A stretch of DNA of 64,000 nucleotides from a virus: positions 88,412-152,411 of the IMG/VR virus record IMGVR_UViG_3300046787_000438; one strand, given 5' to 3'. The notes below the pieces were generated by a model that saw only the letters and a program-made list of their open reading frames with translations, did not search any database and had not been told where the DNA came from. Every line of letters starts with the position of its first letter. Position 1 is the first letter of the stretch. Of the stretch, positions 1 to 6,728 are shown one piece after another. The translations under genes were made by a program, and so were the position numbers.

Positions 1-2
1 AC

Positions 3-68
3 GAGGATAAGAAGAGCGCAAAAGACCTAGTTAAAGAGATCCTTGGAAAGGATAGTCATGGACATTGA
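3..68 (+). CDS. C-terminal end of an unknown protein (partial, starts before the window)
   Basis: Frame 3 is open from the window edge to TGA at 66-68 and encodes a short lysine- and aspartate-rich tail (EDKKSAKDLVKEILGKD...). It overlaps the next start at 58 by 11 nt, which is normal in this compact genome. The rest of the gene is outside the window and no function can be given. Confidence 0.4.
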   Translation, partial: EDKKSAKDLVKEILGKDSHGH

Positions 69-345
69 GGAATTCAAAGAAGTATCAAAGCCATATTACG
101 GTGAGACATATCAAGTACTTGTAAAAAAGCAGATGGACTATGGGCCATTCAACATTGCTCGCTCGCCTGGTGGCCCGCTTAATGGTCTCCGTGTTCGTAT
201 GCATGACAAGCTAGCTCGTATCAATCACCTGATTGATAGCGGTGCAACCCCTGAAAATGAGAGTTTGCGTGACTCGTTCCTGGATCTAGCTAACTACAGC
301 ATGATTGCAATGATGGTTATTGATGACAAGTGGCCAACTGAGTAA
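58..345 (+). CDS. DUF1599-like protein (nucleotide modification associated domain 1)
   Basis: A 95-residue protein. It carries the pattern typical of DUF1599 (Nmad1): K-x-DYG-x-x-N-I near the N terminus, then a G-x-x-x-R-x-x-DK-x-x-R block and a C-terminal ES-x-x-D-x-x-x-DLANY segment. The family occurs in phages and is thought to be linked to nucleotide or DNA modification; no biochemical role is shown by the sequence. The ATG at 58 is preferred over an upstream TTG at 43 because GGAAAGG (45-51) lies 6 nt before it. It overlaps the next small ORF. Confidence 0.75.
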   Translation: MDIEEFKEVSKPYYGETYQVLVKKQMDYGPFNIARSPGGPLNGLRVRMHDKLARINHLIDSGATPENESLRDSFLDLANYSMIAMMVIDDKWPTE

Positions 346-514
346 CGAAGAGGCAGAGAATTTTCGCCAAGAAGGTCGCGAAGAAGTCCTGGACTATTTA
401 GTTGCTAGAGAGATTTTAAACTACAGCAGCTATGATAATGAGTACTTCAAGTATGACTGGAAGTCCGAGCGATTGACTCTATTCCCTTGGCGGAAAGCCG
501 CTAATAAAGATTAG
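323..514 (+). CDS. Small hypothetical protein
   Basis: An ORF of about 63 codons overlapping the end of the DUF1599 gene by 23 nt. It is acidic at the N terminus and ends with a basic tail, with no transmembrane segment and no motif I recognise. The start could also be TTG at 320. The overlap and same orientation suggest translational coupling with the upstream gene. Confidence 0.45.
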   Translation: MTSGQLSNEEAENFRQEGREEVLDYLVAREILNYSSYDNEYFKYDWKSERLTLFPWRKAANKD

Positions 515-582
515 CTCTCCAAGGTAAAATTAGTTATAAAGCATCCATTATTGCTACCATGTAGTAGAAAAGATAGAGGAAC

Positions 583-882
583 ATGAGCAGCATTAGAGCC
601 ACGGAAAAGCAGCTTCGTAAGCTTCAGAAGCAACGCCATATGTATGACATTCAGCAGATGATTTTGGCTAATCCTCTACTAAAAAACCTAACTAGTCATG
701 ACCAGAAGGTACTCCAGAAGTTACTATATAAAGCTGAAATGATTGAAGTCTTCATGAGAGATAAGCAGATTGTTCGCGTCAATGAGTCTTTCGATGATAT
801 TATCAATAGCTTCAATGACATGATCAATGATGCCCTAGATGGAGACATTCGTGGCGAAGAAGATGATGACTTTAGGCCTTAA
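583..882 (+). CDS. Hypothetical helical protein
   Basis: A 99-residue protein with a good ribosome binding site (AGAGGA) 6 nt before ATG. The first half is basic and probably helical, and the last 15 residues are strongly acidic (DGDIRGEEDDD). No family recognised. Its 3' end overlaps the start of the downstream oxygenase gene, so the two are probably co-translated. Confidence 0.65.
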   Translation: MSSIRATEKQLRKLQKQRHMYDIQQMILANPLLKNLTSHDQKVLQKLLYKAEMIEVFMRDKQIVRVNESFDDIINSFNDMINDALDGDIRGEEDDDFRP

Positions 883-1426
883 CTACAGTGTGCTAGCAGA
901 TAGAGTAGTTCTATTTCATAATGCACTTGGTGATTCTTTATTAGTCACTACTATGGCTGACGAGGGAGAATGGCGTAGTAATCAGCGAGACAACTATGAT
1001 GATGGTGTGACTCGCAGATATGAGCAGGATATCGAAATCACTAAGTCTCTTCCTTTTGGAAAATCTGTACTAGAGGACCTAAATATAGTCCTAAAGACCT
1101 ATGCATCCCTAATCAACTCGCCTGCGCATGATGGGCGCGATACCATTGTTGGCGAAATGTGGTTAGCGCACGTATCAAAATATGTTTTGGGAGGGTACAT
1201 AGTACCTCATAGAGATGAAGACTACACGTCTGACAATGGTATCTATACCTGTATTGTCTACTTAAATGAAGACTATACTGGAGGACATGTTGGCTTCACT
1301 GATTTTAATGTAGAGATAAAACCATCTATTGGGGATATACTAATGTTCCCTAGCTACTACATGCACTATGGCACTCCCGTAACGTCAGGAAGTAAATACA
1401 TGGCAATCTCTAGACTTGAATTTTAA
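863..1426 (+). CDS. 2-oxoglutarate-Fe(II) dioxygenase, prolyl-4-hydroxylase type
   Basis: The C-terminal half shows the double-stranded beta-helix iron site: H-x-D in PHRDED, a distal His in YMHYGTP about 50 residues later, and a following basic residue suited to bind 2-oxoglutarate. Such enzymes hydroxylate proteins, nucleic acids or small molecules using Fe(II), O2 and 2-oxoglutarate; the substrate is unknown. The start is uncertain: ATG at 839, 863 or 866 are in frame, and all overlap the upstream gene. One of three unrelated-looking oxygenases of this fold in the window (others at 10631 and 16245). Confidence 0.8.
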   Translation: MMTLGLNYSVLADRVVLFHNALGDSLLVTTMADEGEWRSNQRDNYDDGVTRRYEQDIEITKSLPFGKSVLEDLNIVLKTYASLINSPAHDGRDTIVGEMWLAHVSKYVLGGYIVPHRDEDYTSDNGIYTCIVYLNEDYTGGHVGFTDFNVEIKPSIGDILMFPSYYMHYGTPVTSGSKYMAISRLEF

Positions 1427-1434
1427 CTAAGTAC

Positions 1435-1463
1435 TTGACAAATAGTTTTAAGTGTAGTACTTT
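1435..1463 (+). promoter_or_regulatory. Sigma70-like promoter for the secreted FN3-like protein gene
   Basis: A perfect TTGACA (1435-1440) is followed after 17 nt by TACTTT (1458-1463). The transcript would carry a short leader with AGAAAGGA just before the ATG at 1492. Confidence 0.6.
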
Positions 1464-1491
1464 CTAAATAAGCCTTTAGAAAGGAAACTAA

Positions 1492-2643
1492 ATGAACAAG
1501 GCAATCGCAACACTCTCTGCGGTACTTATTGCCGCTACAACCCTAGTATCTGGCGGAGCTGCTTCGGCAGCACCTATCCAAGAAGCATCTGGGGTTAGCG
1601 CGTACTATCGAGCTGACCTGGGTTACAAAGTGGCTTGGCAGCTACCTTCTGACAAGACTGGCATCACTGGATATGTGGTAACCGCTAACAGCGGGCAGAC
1701 CTGTGCCGTAGTTGGTGGCCTGACTAATACCTGTACTTTTAAAGCCATTCAGCTAGGGTATTCGGGAAGTTTTAACTTTACAGTGTCTACTAAGAGTGGC
1801 GCTAATACTCTAGCAGTCTCTTCAGTATCTAATACCGTGGGGCCTGCTTCTACCCCTACTGCTCCAATTCTACTAACCTCTGAAGCAGCTTCTAGCACCA
1901 TAATCAATGTTGCATGGATTCCTAGCCCTGGTACTGGAAACCTAGACCTGTATGGCTACAAGGTGACTTATTGGAAGTCGGACTTGGTTGGCACCCCTGT
2001 AAATGCGACCAAGATTGTAAAGGTTGTTAGTGAAACTTCTACATCTTTGTCGGTCTCGCCTAAGACGATGTACATCATCGATGTAGCTGCCTGTAACGCG
2101 CTCGGATGTAACTCGACCAACTACTGGTCATACGTGGCTACGGACCCTGCATCTGCTGAAGTTAAGGCTGTAAAGCTCCCTACCATCATTAGTGGTGGCT
2201 CTGCTTCTACTACGTGCTTCGACTCTATCTATGATGCAAACACTGGTGAATCGGCCACTGGTAACTGCGGTTCTGTAGTGGCTAACCCTAGTACTTATCC
2301 AGTGATTAATTCAAGTGCTACTGAGCTAGTGCTCCCTAACCTAGCTACTAAGCTTGCTAACCAGGCTGTACTATCTAACTTCTTGAAGTCTTACTCGCTC
2401 AGGACCTGGGCACCAATTGGTATCCCGTGGTTCGCTAACTTGACTAGTACGAGCAAGTCAACAACTCTAGGCTTCACTACTACTGCCACGGTTAGCTCCT
2501 CTACCCCTGCAATATGTTCTGTGGTTGGAGAAAAGATTATGCTTACTGCAATCGGAACCTGTAAACTTGCTGGGTACGTAGATGGCAATAGTGTATTTAA
2601 ACCAAGCAATACTGCTAGCGCTTCATTTACTGTCACTAATTAG
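1492..2643 (+). CDS. Secreted protein with fibronectin-III-like and Ig-like domains
   Basis: A 383-residue protein with a clear Sec signal peptide (basic start, hydrophobic stretch, AASA cleavage region near residue 27). Two FN3-like beta domains follow (about 28-120 and 125-225), then a linker and a C-terminal Ig-like repeat with paired cysteines (the C-x-V...L-x-G-x-C pattern common in actinobacterial surface proteins). It has its own promoter and a strong terminator, so it is a stand-alone unit. A cell-surface or adhesion role in the infected host is inferred; it may equally be host-derived cargo. Confidence 0.7.
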   Translation: MNKAIATLSAVLIAATTLVSGGAASAAPIQEASGVSAYYRADLGYKVAWQLPSDKTGITGYVVTANSGQTCAVVGGLTNTCTFKAIQLGYSGSFNFTVSTKSGANTLAVSSVSNTVGPASTPTAPILLTSEAASSTIINVAWIPSPGTGNLDLYGYKVTYWKSDLVGTPVNATKIVKVVSETSTSLSVSPKTMYIIDVAACNALGCNSTNYWSYVATDPASAEVKAVKLPTIISGGSASTTCFDSIYDANTGESATGNCGSVVANPSTYPVINSSATELVLPNLATKLANQAVLSNFLKSYSLRTWAPIGIPWFANLTSTSKSTTLGFTTTATVSSSTPAICSVVGEKIMLTAIGTCKLAGYVDGNSVFKPSNTASASFTVTN

Positions 2644-2658
2644 TACGACAAAAGAAAT

Positions 2659-2692
2659 CCCCCTAGATTAAAACCTAGGGGGTTTCTCTTTA
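2659..2692. terminator. Bidirectional rho-independent terminator
   Basis: CCCCCTAG (2659-2666) pairs with CTAGGGGG (2675-2682) across an 8-nt loop. It is flanked by A-rich sequence on one side and T-rich on the other, so it can stop transcription of the convergent genes 1492-2643 (+) and 2704-3549 (-). Confidence 0.85.
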
Positions 2693-2703
2693 TCTTGTCG
2701 GGA

Positions 2704-3549
2704 TTAGTCTAGGAAAGCCCAAGTCTTAGGACCAACGATACCGTCAACCTTTAGACCATGCTTACTCTGCAGTGCTTCGACTGCTACGTGGGTTTTCTCA
2801 CCAAAGGTTCCATCAACAACAACCTTAAGCTGCTGCTGAATGAACTTAACTGAGTTACCTGTTGCACCTTTCTGAACATAGTGTCCAGGGTATCCAGGGT
2901 TAGAGATAACTACAGGAGCCACTACAGTAGGAGCTGCTGGTGTAGCTTTAGACACTGCCTTCTTCTGTGCAATAACTGCATCGACCTTAGCTGCCTGTGC
3001 TTCGTTGTGCTCTGGTGCATCCTCTACTGGATCGTCATCAGTCGCAACAACTGCAGCTGAAGCGATAGCTTTCTCCTTAGCAATAAGAGCCTTAAAGAAT
3101 GCGATTGGTTCGATGTAGTTCTTACCCATTGCATCCCATGTATGAACCTTGCCGAGACGTAGCTCCCAGTGGAGGTGCTTGCCAGTTGACATACCAGTTG
3201 TGCCCATCTTGCCTAGCATCTGACCTGCTGTGACCTTGTCGCCCTTCTTAACTTTAAGAGAGCCGTCCTTCATGTGAGCATAAAGTGTGGTGTAGAACTT
3301 GCCATCAATCTTGTGTAGAAGGATAACGTAGTTACCGAAGCCACCGCCTGGACTGGTTGACTTCTTTGCCTCTAAAACCTTACCGTCATATGGAGCCTCG
3401 ATGATGCATGGTTCGTGTGGCGACCAGATGTCGGTACCATTGTGGTGCTTCTTTTGCTTGGTGACTGGGTGGATGCGCATACCCATGAGGCTGGTTGCCT
3501 TAAAGTCTTTACCAAGTTTTCCGTCGATTGGATATTGGGCCTTAGCCAT
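2704..3549 (-). CDS. Endolysin: M23 (LytM) metallopeptidase plus peptidoglycan-binding domain
   Basis: A 281-residue protein. Residues 20-140 hold an M23 domain with all zinc/catalytic residues visible: H36 and D40 (HHNGTD), H91 (YAHM) and H125-x-H127 (KHLHWEL). Residues about 217-281 form a PG_binding_1 domain. A linker rich in Ala, Lys and Pro joins them. There is no signal peptide, as expected of an endolysin released by a holin. The 8-nt overlap with the upstream small ORF (3542-3775) indicates one operon. It cleaves peptide cross-bridges in peptidoglycan by family analogy. Confidence 0.88.
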   Translation of the reverse strand: MAKAQYPIDGKLGKDFKATSLMGMRIHPVTKQKKHHNGTDIWSPHEPCIIEAPYDGKVLEAKKSTSPGGGFGNYVILLHKIDGKFYTTLYAHMKDGSLKVKKGDKVTAGQMLGKMGTTGMSTGKHLHWELRLGKVHTWDAMGKNYIEPIAFFKALIAKEKAIASAAVVATDDDPVEDAPEHNEAQAAKVDAVIAQKKAVSKATPAAPTVVAPVVISNPGYPGHYVQKGATGNSVKFIQQQLKVVVDGTFGEKTHVAVEALQSKHGLKVDGIVGPKTWAFLD

Positions 3550-3775
3550 TTTGGCTCCTTTGTATTAGTTTGTTCTTAGCTGTTACGTGGCAAAACTCCC
3601 TCATGTAGGCTCCCGTGAAAGCCGTGAAGTTGATCCTGTACGCATCAGTAGATCGTTGTAATTGTTGGCCCATGCACCATTCTCGGGCTGCCTTTGTAGC
3701 CTGTGCACGAACCTCTTTAGTGTCTGCCTCGAAGCTATACTTCAGGTAGAAAAAAAGGCGGGAGAGTCCTCTCAT
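3542..3775 (-). CDS. Small hypothetical protein in the endolysin operon
   Basis: A 77-residue, basic, soluble-looking protein encoded directly upstream of the M23 endolysin and overlapping it by 8 nt. No motif recognised and no membrane segment, so it is not an obvious holin. Its ATG lies 6 nt after a TAAAAT box, so it would be leaderless. Confidence 0.55.
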   Translation of the reverse strand: MRGLSRLFFYLKYSFEADTKEVRAQATKAAREWCMGQQLQRSTDAYRINFTAFTGAYMREFCHVTAKNKLIQRSQNG

Positions 3776-3776
3776 A

Positions 3777-3790
3777 CGGTAATTTTACCG
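3777..3790 (-). promoter_or_regulatory. Candidate leaderless promoter with overlapping inverted repeat
   Basis: CGGTAA-TT-TTACCG (3777-3790) is an inverted repeat that contains TAAAAT on the minus strand (3782-3787), placed 6 nt before the ATG at 3775. The overlap of a symmetric site with the -10 box suggests an operator. No convincing -35 box is visible. Confidence 0.4.
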
Positions 3791-3807
3791 CAGAGTTAGA
3801 TAGGTGA

Positions 3808-4845
3808 TTAGATTCCTAGCCAGTACTTGCGCTCTAAGGTCCAGTTGACTGTATTCTTCAAAGACTCATCAAATGGCACTACAGGCAGCCATCCCCACTC
3901 TTCTAGGGTTCCGCGCTCTAATCCGTAACGTAGATCGTGGCCAGGGCGTGTATTCCCGACGTCATTGTATTCCACCCAGTCGCCATCTAGCCCCATGAAT
4001 GACGCAATCAGATTAGCCATCTCGTCATTAGATACTTCGCGCTCGCCACCTACGTGGAAGCGGAGTGGGCGGGAAACCCCTTCAGACTTTCTAAGACTAT
4101 GGCTAGAGGCATTCTTAATTATGTAAGTCAATGCGTCAGCTTGATTGCGAGCGTGTAGGTAAAATCTACTGCCAGATTTCCAGACTCCGTCAATCATCTG
4201 GCCGTGTACTGGCATTTTCTCGCCAGCTAAAAGTTTCTTTATAGTCTTTGGGACGAACTTCTCTGGGTCTTGGCGCTCGCCGATGATGTTCATTGTATTG
4301 GTGATAACAACTGGGACATCGTAGCTTCGCCAGTATGCAATGGAAATTGCTTCCTGAGCTGCCTTAGATGCAGAGTACGGATTAGATGGAAGAATCGAAT
4401 CATACTCTGGATGAGCTGTGCCATTTATTGCTGGACCATATACTTCATCAGTGCTAATTTGAATGAATAAGTCTAGATTTGGTAGTGTGCGTGCATAGTC
4501 AAGCATTGTCGTGACTAGCATTATGTTATTTTCTATGAAATGTCTAGGCTCTTCTAAGCTTCTGTCGACATGAGACTCGGAGGCCATGTTGATAATCACA
4601 TCTACATGACCGATTTCTCTAGCTGTTATAGGGTCTATTGGTGCCACAATATTGTGAGTCAAGATTAATACTCGGTGGCGCTCTGTTGGATTAGCATCTA
4701 GGACTTCGCGTAATCGGGAACTAATGCCCTTATGTCTAAAGCTCTCTAAGCAGACTACCTCCCAGTCTGTAGTCTTTAGGATATGCTCGAGCGTGTGATG
4801 GCCAATAAATCCGCCAGCACCTGTTAGTAGAATTCGCTTCGACAT
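3808..4845 (-). CDS. NAD-dependent sugar-nucleotide dehydratase/epimerase, dTDP-glucose 4,6-dehydratase-like
   Basis: A 345-residue extended short-chain dehydrogenase. The Rossmann motif GAGGFIG is at 9-15, the dehydratase active-site triad is in STDEVYG (131-137), and YSASK (157-161) is the catalytic Tyr/Lys. SHVDRS around 91 is also typical of RmlB. RmlB makes dTDP-4-keto-6-deoxyglucose; the true nucleotide sugar here is unknown. It is divergent from a GT8 glycosyltransferase with which it shares a symmetric promoter, so the two probably supply one glycan used on host wall, virion or DNA. Confidence 0.85.
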   Translation of the reverse strand: MSKRILLTGAGGFIGHHTLEHILKTTDWEVVCLESFRHKGISSRLREVLDANPTERHRVLILTHNIVAPIDPITAREIGHVDVIINMASESHVDRSLEEPRHFIENNIMLVTTMLDYARTLPNLDLFIQISTDEVYGPAINGTAHPEYDSILPSNPYSASKAAQEAISIAYWRSYDVPVVITNTMNIIGERQDPEKFVPKTIKKLLAGEKMPVHGQMIDGVWKSGSRFYLHARNQADALTYIIKNASSHSLRKSEGVSRPLRFHVGGEREVSNDEMANLIASFMGLDGDWVEYNDVGNTRPGHDLRYGLERGTLEEWGWLPVVPFDESLKNTVNWTLERKYWLGI

Positions 4846-4847
4846 GG

Positions 4848-4860
4848 TAGGATAAGCCTA
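4848..4860. promoter_or_regulatory. Shared divergent promoter, symmetric -10 boxes
   Basis: TAGGATAAGCCTA (4848-4860) holds a TAGGAT -10 box on the plus strand and TAGGCT on the minus strand in one near-palindrome. Each box ends exactly 9 nt before its ATG (4863 plus, 4845 minus). Both transcripts would have leaders of only 2-3 nt. A related TAGG-N5-CCTA sequence lies at the macro-domain gene (5733-5745). Confidence 0.5.
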
Positions 4861-4862
4861 TC

Positions 4863-5705
4863 ATGAAGACTGCTATTGCCATAGTGTTTGACGCTAACTA
4901 TATAGAGAAAGCGGCAATATTCATTGACTCCCTGTCAGAGAACTATCATGGCAGCGAGAAGCTCGATATTACATGTGTAGTGCCAGAGTATGAATCTAAA
5001 GCTTTTGATGATCTAAAGAAGTTAGTATCAATTACCCCTCGTATTCACTTGATAAAAGTTGTATATCCTAAAGACTTGTCTGACTGGATATCAGGAGCAG
5101 TTAAACAAAGATTCTCTTGGGTACCGTCTATGACCTGGTACCGTCTATTCCTAGGCACGGTATTGCCTGACTATGACAAGGTTATCTACTTTGACGTAGA
5201 TGCCTTGGTTGTGGATAACATTCAACCAATACTTGATCACAAGATGTATAGCCCCTTCATGGCAACGGTTGATGTAACTGGCTTTGAAATTATGTTTCTA
5301 AAATCTCGTGGTGAGCTGCCTAGGCTACATGCTGGAACTCTAATAGCTGATCTTAACTGGTGGAGAGACTCTGGTATTGAGGATGAATTTAGAGCTGCCA
5401 TGGAAGAGTGGGATTTGACACTCGGATCGGATGAGGATCTTCTAAATAGGAATGAAACTATTAGATCTAATTGGACGCTAATCCCTTTCACGTTCAACTT
5501 TCTATTCTTTACGCGAGATGCTTACGGTATTCCAGACTTCGATAGCTCTGAGTCATTACCCTTGTACTACAAACATGCAATCATGATTCACTTTGCTAGT
5601 CAGATAAAACCATGGAACTATAAAAAGATTGTTGGTAAAGAGGATCCTTCTCGTATAGGCGCTGAGTGGCGTAGGCGAGAAGCTTTAATTAAGGCTAGAA
5701 AATAG
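4863..5705 (+). CDS. Glycosyltransferase family 8 protein
   Basis: A 280-residue GT-A fold enzyme. The metal/nucleotide-sugar motif DVD is at 111-113 (YFDVDALV), preceded by the conserved W-YRLFL helix. The C-terminal HFASQIKPW block resembles the H-x-x-x-x-KPW motif of GT8 (glycogenin/LgtC group). It would transfer a sugar, probably one derived with the help of the divergent RmlB-like enzyme. The acceptor is unknown. Confidence 0.85.
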   Translation: MKTAIAIVFDANYIEKAAIFIDSLSENYHGSEKLDITCVVPEYESKAFDDLKKLVSITPRIHLIKVVYPKDLSDWISGAVKQRFSWVPSMTWYRLFLGTVLPDYDKVIYFDVDALVVDNIQPILDHKMYSPFMATVDVTGFEIMFLKSRGELPRLHAGTLIADLNWWRDSGIEDEFRAAMEEWDLTLGSDEDLLNRNETIRSNWTLIPFTFNFLFFTRDAYGIPDFDSSESLPLYYKHAIMIHFASQIKPWNYKKIVGKEDPSRIGAEWRRREALIKARK

Positions 5706-5709
5706 CTAC

Positions 5710-5738
5710 TTGACATAATATCTTGACTATGTTAGGTT
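5710..5738 (+). promoter_or_regulatory. Promoter of the macro-domain gene, leaderless
   Basis: TTGACA (5710-5715), a 17-nt spacer, and TAGGTT (5733-5738). The ATG at 5745 lies 6 nt after the -10 box, at or near the expected transcription start, and no Shine-Dalgarno is possible. Confidence 0.7.
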
Positions 5739-5744
5739 AAACCT

Positions 5745-6278
5745 ATGACAGTTAAGACAAGAGCCGTTTCGGCAATAATGACAGACATAACTACAATGGG
5801 CGTTGACGCGATTGTAAATGCTGCTAATGAAGATATGGCTGGTGGTGGTGGAGTTGATGGTGCTATCCATCGTGCTGCAGGCCCACTACTTAAGTTAGAG
5901 ACAATCAAACATGCTCCTCTCTATGTAGCTAAGACTGCTATAACTGATGGCTACAATCTAAAGGCGAAGTTTATTGTCCACACGGTTGGACCTAAATATG
6001 GTCATGGTGGTTCTGGTGAGTACCTAGCACTGGAGACTTGCTACCAAAGAGCTATTGTTGCTGCCCACTACAAAGGTGCTAAAAGTGTTGCAATCCCAGC
6101 TATCAGTGCTGGTGTTTATGGATTCCCTAGAGAGCGAGCTGCAAAGATTGCAGTTGAGGCTTCTATTAGGACCGTTGAGTCGCTTGAAGAATTATATGAA
6201 GGTAATGGCCTAGAGGTAATACTTGTTGCATATGACAAAGAAACCCTCGACCTATACCTTAAATATCTAAAGGCATAA
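5745..6278 (+). CDS. Macro-domain ADP-ribose-binding/hydrolase protein
   Basis: A 177-residue single macro domain. VDAIVNAAN (20-28) and the glycine-rich GGGGVDGAIHRAAG (33-46) form the ADP-ribose pocket, and the AIPAISAGVYGFP segment is the second phosphate loop. Members with these residues deacetylate O-acetyl-ADP-ribose or remove ADP-ribose from macromolecules. The same genome carries an ADP-ribosyltransferase-like domain (50522-52654), so roles in reversing or controlling ADP-ribosylation, or in countering NAD-based defence, are plausible inferences. Confidence 0.9.
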   Translation: MTVKTRAVSAIMTDITTMGVDAIVNAANEDMAGGGGVDGAIHRAAGPLLKLETIKHAPLYVAKTAITDGYNLKAKFIVHTVGPKYGHGGSGEYLALETCYQRAIVAAHYKGAKSVAIPAISAGVYGFPRERAAKIAVEASIRTVESLEELYEGNGLEVILVAYDKETLDLYLKYLKA

Positions 6279-6303
6279 GCCGAGGGCTTAGTTGTTAGAT
6301 GGT

Positions 6304-6492
6304 TTAGTCGTCTTCTGGCTTCTCGTAACGAAGTGGGAAGGTGATTACCCAAATCGAAAGTACTACGAGAATAAGGGTTCCAGTTAGTTCTTTGGCTGAG
6401 CCTTCAAGAACGAGCCATGCAACAACCATACCTAGTAAGGTCCATGCCTGGTCAATGATGTCCTTGAATAGGGCTACGAGGAAATTCTTCAT
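6304..6492 (-). CDS. Small two-helix membrane protein, holin candidate
   Basis: A 62-residue protein with two predicted membrane helices (about 16-30 and 37-53) and a charged C terminus (RYEKPEDD). It ends a four-gene minus-strand operon and overlaps the upstream membrane protein gene by one base. Size and topology fit a holin or holin partner, but position is not next to an endolysin, so this is inference. Confidence 0.65.
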   Translation of the reverse strand: MKNFLVALFKDIIDQAWTLLGMVVAWLVLEGSAKELTGTLILVVLSIWVITFPLRYEKPEDD

Positions 6493-6728
6493 TAGTCTTC
6501 TTCTTTCTTGTTATTATTGTTAGTTGCTTTTGCTCCAAAGTAGCCACCGAGAATACCGATGATTCCACCGAGAGCTGTCTGTACTAGGGTCATAACATCT
6601 GATGAAACTTCTACTGGCTCTCTTGTTGTCTGAGTTTCGATTGCAGCAACCACGTAATCACCAACGATTGCAAATAGAATTGCAAGCATTACGCCAGCTG
6701 CTAGAATCAGCATTGTTTTTTCTTTCAT
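6492..6728 (-). CDS. Small two-helix membrane protein, holin candidate
   Basis: A 78-residue protein with an N-terminal helix (about 6-24), a polar segment, a second glycine-rich helix (about 48-66) and a tail of Asn, Lys and acidic residues. The topology resembles small phage holins. It is translationally coupled to both neighbours by 1-nt TAATG-type overlaps. Confidence 0.65.
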   Translation of the reverse strand: MKEKTMLILAAGVMLAILFAIVGDYVVAAIETQTTREPVEVSSDVMTLVQTALGGIIGILGGYFGAKATNNNNKKEED

